A stretch of DNA of 64,000 nt, taken from Butyricimonas sp. Marseille-P3923 (lineage in GTDB: Bacteria > Bacteroidota > Bacteroidia > Bacteroidales > Marinifilaceae). Position numbers and translations under genes: made by a program. The DNA is taken from positions 1,116,001 through 1,180,000 of the forward strand of contig NZ_FXXL01000007.1 in NCBI RefSeq assembly GCF_900184685.1, read 5' to 3'. The notes beneath the pieces were generated by a model. That model was not told where the DNA came from and did not search any database. It saw only the letters and a program-made list of their open reading frames with translations. Numbering within the stretch: position 1 is the stretch's first letter; every line of letters starts with the position of its first letter. Positions 61,601 to 64,000 of this stretch are shown here, piece by piece.

Positions 61601-62294
61601 AAGCTTTCACGGTAGTAACGGATCCCACGACATCACTTTTTCGCATCGTTTGATACCCGGTCACGACTACTTCCTCCACGGCAGTCACATCTTCTTCCAT
61701 CACGAGATTTATCACGCTTTTCTCTTTACACGGGATTTCCTGAGTTTTCATTCCCACGAAAGAAAATATTAACACGGCATCCTCCTGCTTCGGGATCCAA
61801 ACAGAATAATATCCCTTTGCATCTGTGGTGACCCCCATAGAAGTTCCTTTCAAAAGAACGGTTACCCCGGGCAACTCAATACTATCCACCCCGACAACCA
61901 GTCCACGGATTTGTCGCATATCCTGTTGACTTCGAATCTCTTGAACACGACGGATTATCACGTGTTTATCCCGAATTTCATACTTCAACCCGGTTCCCTT
62001 CAAACAATAATCTAGAATTTCCTGAATCGTCGCATTCTGAAACTTATAATCCTTCAGACCAATTCGTTGAATTTCCTGTGTATTATACACGAACGAATAA
62101 TCACTATTCTTCTCGATGTGAAGATAAACCGTACTCACCGGCACATGTTTAAATTCAAACGTGAACCTTTTTTCTTGCGAGAATCCTCGCGAAGGCATAC
62201 ATAATAAAGTCATCAGCAACAAGACATTCAAGAGCCTCATCAGATGTTTCAATTTTTCTCGCGGGCATTTACCCGCATTCTCCGTTTTTTTCAT
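58635..62294 (-). CDS. SusC/RagA family TonB-linked outer membrane protein with STN domain
   Basis: A 1219-residue TonB-dependent transporter. The signal peptide ends near GFSQ; an STN domain (about residues 45-105, VYLHIEKNSDYSFVYNTQEI) suited to signal transfer to FecR; a carboxypeptidase-regulatory-like domain (GVTVLLKGTSMGVTTDAKGY); the TonB box and plug (EEVVVTGYQTMRKSDV); then the barrel ending TYSLGVNIGF. The STN domain with the neighbouring fecR marks a cell-surface-signalling import system. It precedes susD by 12 bp. Confidence 0.94.
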   Translation of the reverse strand: MKKTENAGKCPREKLKHLMRLLNVLLLMTLLCMPSRGFSQEKRFTFEFKHVPVSTVYLHIEKNSDYSFVYNTQEIQRIGLKDYKFQNATIQEILDYCLKGTGLKYEIRDKHVIIRRVQEIRSQQDMRQIRGLVVGVDSIELPGVTVLLKGTSMGVTTDAKGYYSVWIPKQEDAVLIFSFVGMKTQEIPCKEKSVINLVMEEDVTAVEEVVVTGYQTMRKSDVVGSVTTVKASDIMMPSYTSIDQMLQGRVAGMMVTNTSSRVGTSPKIRVRGTSTLLGNQDPLWVVDGIIQPDPISINTSDAMVDDLKNILGNQISWLNPADIETITVLKDAAATAIYGSKAANGVIVITTKKGEKGRLTVNYGCTFTFRAQPNYAQFNLMNSEERIQFSKEAFDQGALYTQVPPASINTYEGIMRMLYDKQITTVDAEVAVKKLASLNTNWFEILTRNSFSHNHNLSMSGGTEKVTYNVSLGYNDQAGVEVKNDVKNLSGRMNLGVQLHPKLRVDVILSGVINKNLGYAAEVNPIGYAQSTSRAVPAYDDNGDLYYQDKGASYKLNNRDALYLKYNILNEIDHSYSKNRTSSINGSLNFSWDIFPWLKYEFVGGINNSNKNAESYAGAQTYYIAKEYRGYDYGTEEYGSEKYNAAMLPYGGELYNKNDEITGWNIQNKVTVQKTFAEKHRINILLGTESSSSLTKNRSYKTFGYSAERGESVTQPTPIEKLEAIGYNPTRDWGILNVLYNGRGWGRVSQMSNQFSVFATLAYSFMNRYVFNFSMRNDASNRFGQDQNKRFDPTYSFGLSWNVARESWLESISSVLNQFLLRVSYGIQGNAVNSVSPELILKMGETKEYYGSFTSTVSRLPNPDLSWERTKTWNLGVDVQLLQWITMTLEYYRKRSNNIVSQDIALEYGRSSMEINGGRMTNSGVEYTLNVTPVRTKDWAWTIGLNSSKNWNKAKTQSIDVFSYHDYLQGSSTKVLKKGYALSSIWSFSYKGLNHDTGMPEFNLIYEQDGNGEYIKDDDGNLILRTVSEITDFLVYSGKTEPDFTGGLTTRLRWKGLTFGANFSLILGAKKRLPNPFPAGQRIPTSDVNLDKELLKRWKHPGDELTTSIPSVYTGKTEEYITLPDKGSAGFGTPVDPYSMWQNSDLRVVRADFLRCQQMSLSWNIDGTWCARWGIKSMSLNATMNNLFVLASKKFHGFDPELGNSIQPKTYSLGVNIGF

Positions 62295-62372
62295 AAATTT
62301 GCGTATTAATTGTACGTTAATTAATAATTACTTACGGGGAATTTGGGTGGTGCCTGTTCCCCGAAGTTTTTC

Positions 62373-63530
62373 TTAGCAAGCGCTTCTTACCGTAATAGCT
62401 CTTCCCTTTTGGGTAAATTGTATATTACCTGTCCGAGATAAAATATCCAGAATAACGCTTATATCATCATATTTTTTCAGTCTTGCAGTTAGTCTTTCAT
62501 TACCGGCATCCGGGTTGAGGAAGAAACAATCGAAATCATACCATTTAGACAACTCGCTCATAATTTCGCTCAATGTCGCCTCGTTAAATATAAAATACCC
62601 GTCTTTCCATGAAGTAAAATAAATAGTTTCCACGTCCAATACCCGGGAATCCTCCTTGCCGATATTCACTTGTTGCCCCGGACGTATCAGATAAGCATTG
62701 CCCCGCTGATCTTCGACAGAAACGCTCCCTTGCACCAAAGTAGTCAGATTTGCCTCACCCGCGTAATCCCTTACGCAGAACTCCGTCCCCAAAACAGTCA
62801 CAGCAGAGCGGGAAGTCTCCACGACAAAAGGCACATCCTCGTCACGAGTCACGTCAAAATAAGCCTCTCCCGTCAACTCCACTCTTCGCTCTTTTCCAAT
62901 GAATTTCACGGGATAACGTAATTTTGTCCCGGCATTTAACCACACTTTTGTCCCGTCGGACAACACCAATTGAAATTCCGCCCCCCGCGGTGTTTCCATT
63001 ATATTGTATTCAACCTCCGCGGGTGCAATGGAATCCGCCATCTCGTAAAAGACTTCCCCGTTTTCCTGTATCCGGATATTCATTGCTTTTCCCCTCAACA
63101 ATGTATCCTGACTTTCCAAAGCCACTTTTTCACCCGTACCCAAAGTTAAAAATGCCCGACTCTTCCCCACGGATATAGATTGTTGCCGAGTGACAATACC
63201 CTGTTTCTCCGGTATTCCTACCCAATATGCCATGATGCCACCGATAGCAACAACCACTGCAACAGAAGCCGCTACAGCAACATATCGCCAATAGCCGCGT
63301 TTGGATTTTCTTACTCTTGCACGCACCTTTCCAAACGCATCTTCCAATTCCAACACTCTCGATCTATCCAATCTTTGTTCAAATGCCACCTCATCCAATA
63401 ATGAAATAAACAAGCGTTTATTAGCCTCCGATTCATTTATCCAATCATCTAACACGCTTATCTGTCGAGGAGTCGCCTCATTCTTGATAAAAGCAACTAT
63501 TATATCTGCAATCTCAAAATTCTTATCCAT
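62373..63530 (-). CDS. FecR family anti-sigma regulator
   Basis: A 385-residue inner membrane regulator. A cytoplasmic N-terminal anti-sigma region (about residues 1-80) is followed by one transmembrane helix (YVAVAASVAVVVAIGGIMAYW) and the periplasmic FecR domain (PRGAEFQLVLSDGTKVWLNA) and a C-terminal DUF4974-like domain that binds the transporter's STN domain. It is upstream of susC on the same strand, 78 bp away. It probably controls the ECF sigma factor encoded divergently at 63876. Confidence 0.93.
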   Translation of the reverse strand: MDKNFEIADIIVAFIKNEATPRQISVLDDWINESEANKRLFISLLDEVAFEQRLDRSRVLELEDAFGKVRARVRKSKRGYWRYVAVAASVAVVVAIGGIMAYWVGIPEKQGIVTRQQSISVGKSRAFLTLGTGEKVALESQDTLLRGKAMNIRIQENGEVFYEMADSIAPAEVEYNIMETPRGAEFQLVLSDGTKVWLNAGTKLRYPVKFIGKERRVELTGEAYFDVTRDEDVPFVVETSRSAVTVLGTEFCVRDYAGEANLTTLVQGSVSVEDQRGNAYLIRPGQQVNIGKEDSRVLDVETIYFTSWKDGYFIFNEATLSEIMSELSKWYDFDCFFLNPDAGNERLTARLKKYDDISVILDILSRTGNIQFTQKGRAITVRSAC

Positions 63531-63875
63531 TTCTTATCTCTGTTTATAATACAAACACATCAAGAGATAAAAAGTGGTAAAAGAAACTCAAAAAATTCAT
63601 AGATTATAGCGATACATCACTCCAATAGATCGGATTTCTAATAAAATAAGCTAGAAACCATACAGATAATATATAAAAACGTTCATTTAATAAAATTCAA
63701 AATTAGTGTTTTTTTATTTCTAAACAAGAGTATGAATGTATTTTCGATCTATTTCATAATCAAAGTCTTTCATTTACTTGATATCAAAATTCAACTAATG
63801 ATTTTCAAGCACGAAAAGAGTATTATTAAATGAACATTTATTCATATTACACTTCAGAGGTGGATTAAACTGATA
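63531..63875. other. Non-coding gap between fecR and the ECF sigma gene
   Basis: An AT-rich gap of 345 bp. It must hold divergent promoters for fecR-susC and the sigma gene. I see no clear TAnnTTTG box on either strand. Confidence 0.45.
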
Positions 63876-64000
63876 ATGAAAAACTTCCGCAACATATACG
63901 ACGAGTCCGAATATGAAATTCTATTTAAAGAATTTTATACCCCTTTAGTGCAATTCGCCTTTCAAATAATCAACGACAACGAGGCTGCAAAGGATATAGT
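63876..64000 (+). CDS. ECF sigma-70 factor, truncated by window end
   Basis: Only the first 41 codons lie in the window. FKEFYTPLVQFAFQIINDN then EAAKDIV matches the start of sigma-70 region 2 (F..lY..L..fA..i..d.e.AeDiv). It is divergent from fecR, 345 bp away. Probably the sigma factor controlled by that FecR, but the rest must be read outside the window. Confidence 0.75.
   Translation, partial: MKNFRNIYDESEYEILFKEFYTPLVQFAFQIINDNEAAKDI

Overview
The window looks like a chromosomal segment of a gut Bacteroidales bacterium. Evidence is the SusC/SusD pair with FecR and an ECF sigma factor, lipoproteins with Bacteroidetes-type lipoboxes, DUF6562, DUF4923, DUF1599 and DUF6266 families, and -7 promoter boxes of the form TAnnTTTG. 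The gene set (RclA, a metallohydrolase and TlpA downstream of SusCD, a KamA-family protein) resembles Odoribacteraceae such as Butyricimonas or Odoribacter. That genus-level guess is inference only.

Layout. 1-4.3 kb: two surface lipoproteins of the DUF6562/fimbrillin-like type, the second with a long beta-helix. 4.4-9 kb: a DUF4923 protein, tRNA-Thr, a PAP2 phosphatase and a TonB-receptor-like barrel. 8.9-13.1 kb: a GH20/GH2 operon (hexosaminidase plus beta-mannosidase) suited to N-glycan core breakdown. 13.2-24.2 kb: mostly housekeeping on the minus strand (KamA-like radical SAM protein, nucleoside deaminase, lgt, secA, upp, HdeD-like protein, htpG).

24.4-33.4 kb is the most striking region: a type I restriction-modification operon (hsdR, hsdM, a DUF1016 nuclease gene, hsdS), a tyrosine recombinase, and a second, startless hsdS on the opposite strand. 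Two pairs of perfect inverted repeats (72 bp and 132 bp) lie in matching frame in the two hsdS copies. Inversion at either pair would exchange target-recognition domains, giving four predicted specificities.

33.7-50.1 kb: miaB, a TrmH-family methyltransferase, folP, an AT-rich two-gene insertion (a phospholipase C/P1-nuclease-like lipoprotein and a partner) bracketed by duplicated folP sequence, then DUF1599, a DoxX-like protein, tpiA, a DUF6266 pair, a membrane protein, mrp, a macrodomain protein, a NUDIX hydrolase, a YgjP-like metallopeptidase, aroC and slyD. 50.1-54.3 kb: an OmpA-like protein, tRNA-Asp, and a decaying reactive-chlorine-response locus with rclA intact, rclC internally deleted and its AraC-type regulator broken.

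54.6-64 kb: a FecR-SusC-SusD-metallohydrolase-TlpA gene set on the minus strand, with a divergent ECF sigma factor cut by the window end. The metallohydrolase has lost its HExxH motif. Many intergenic gaps carry short tandem repeats (periods 7, 9 and 14 bp), several arranged as long palindromes.
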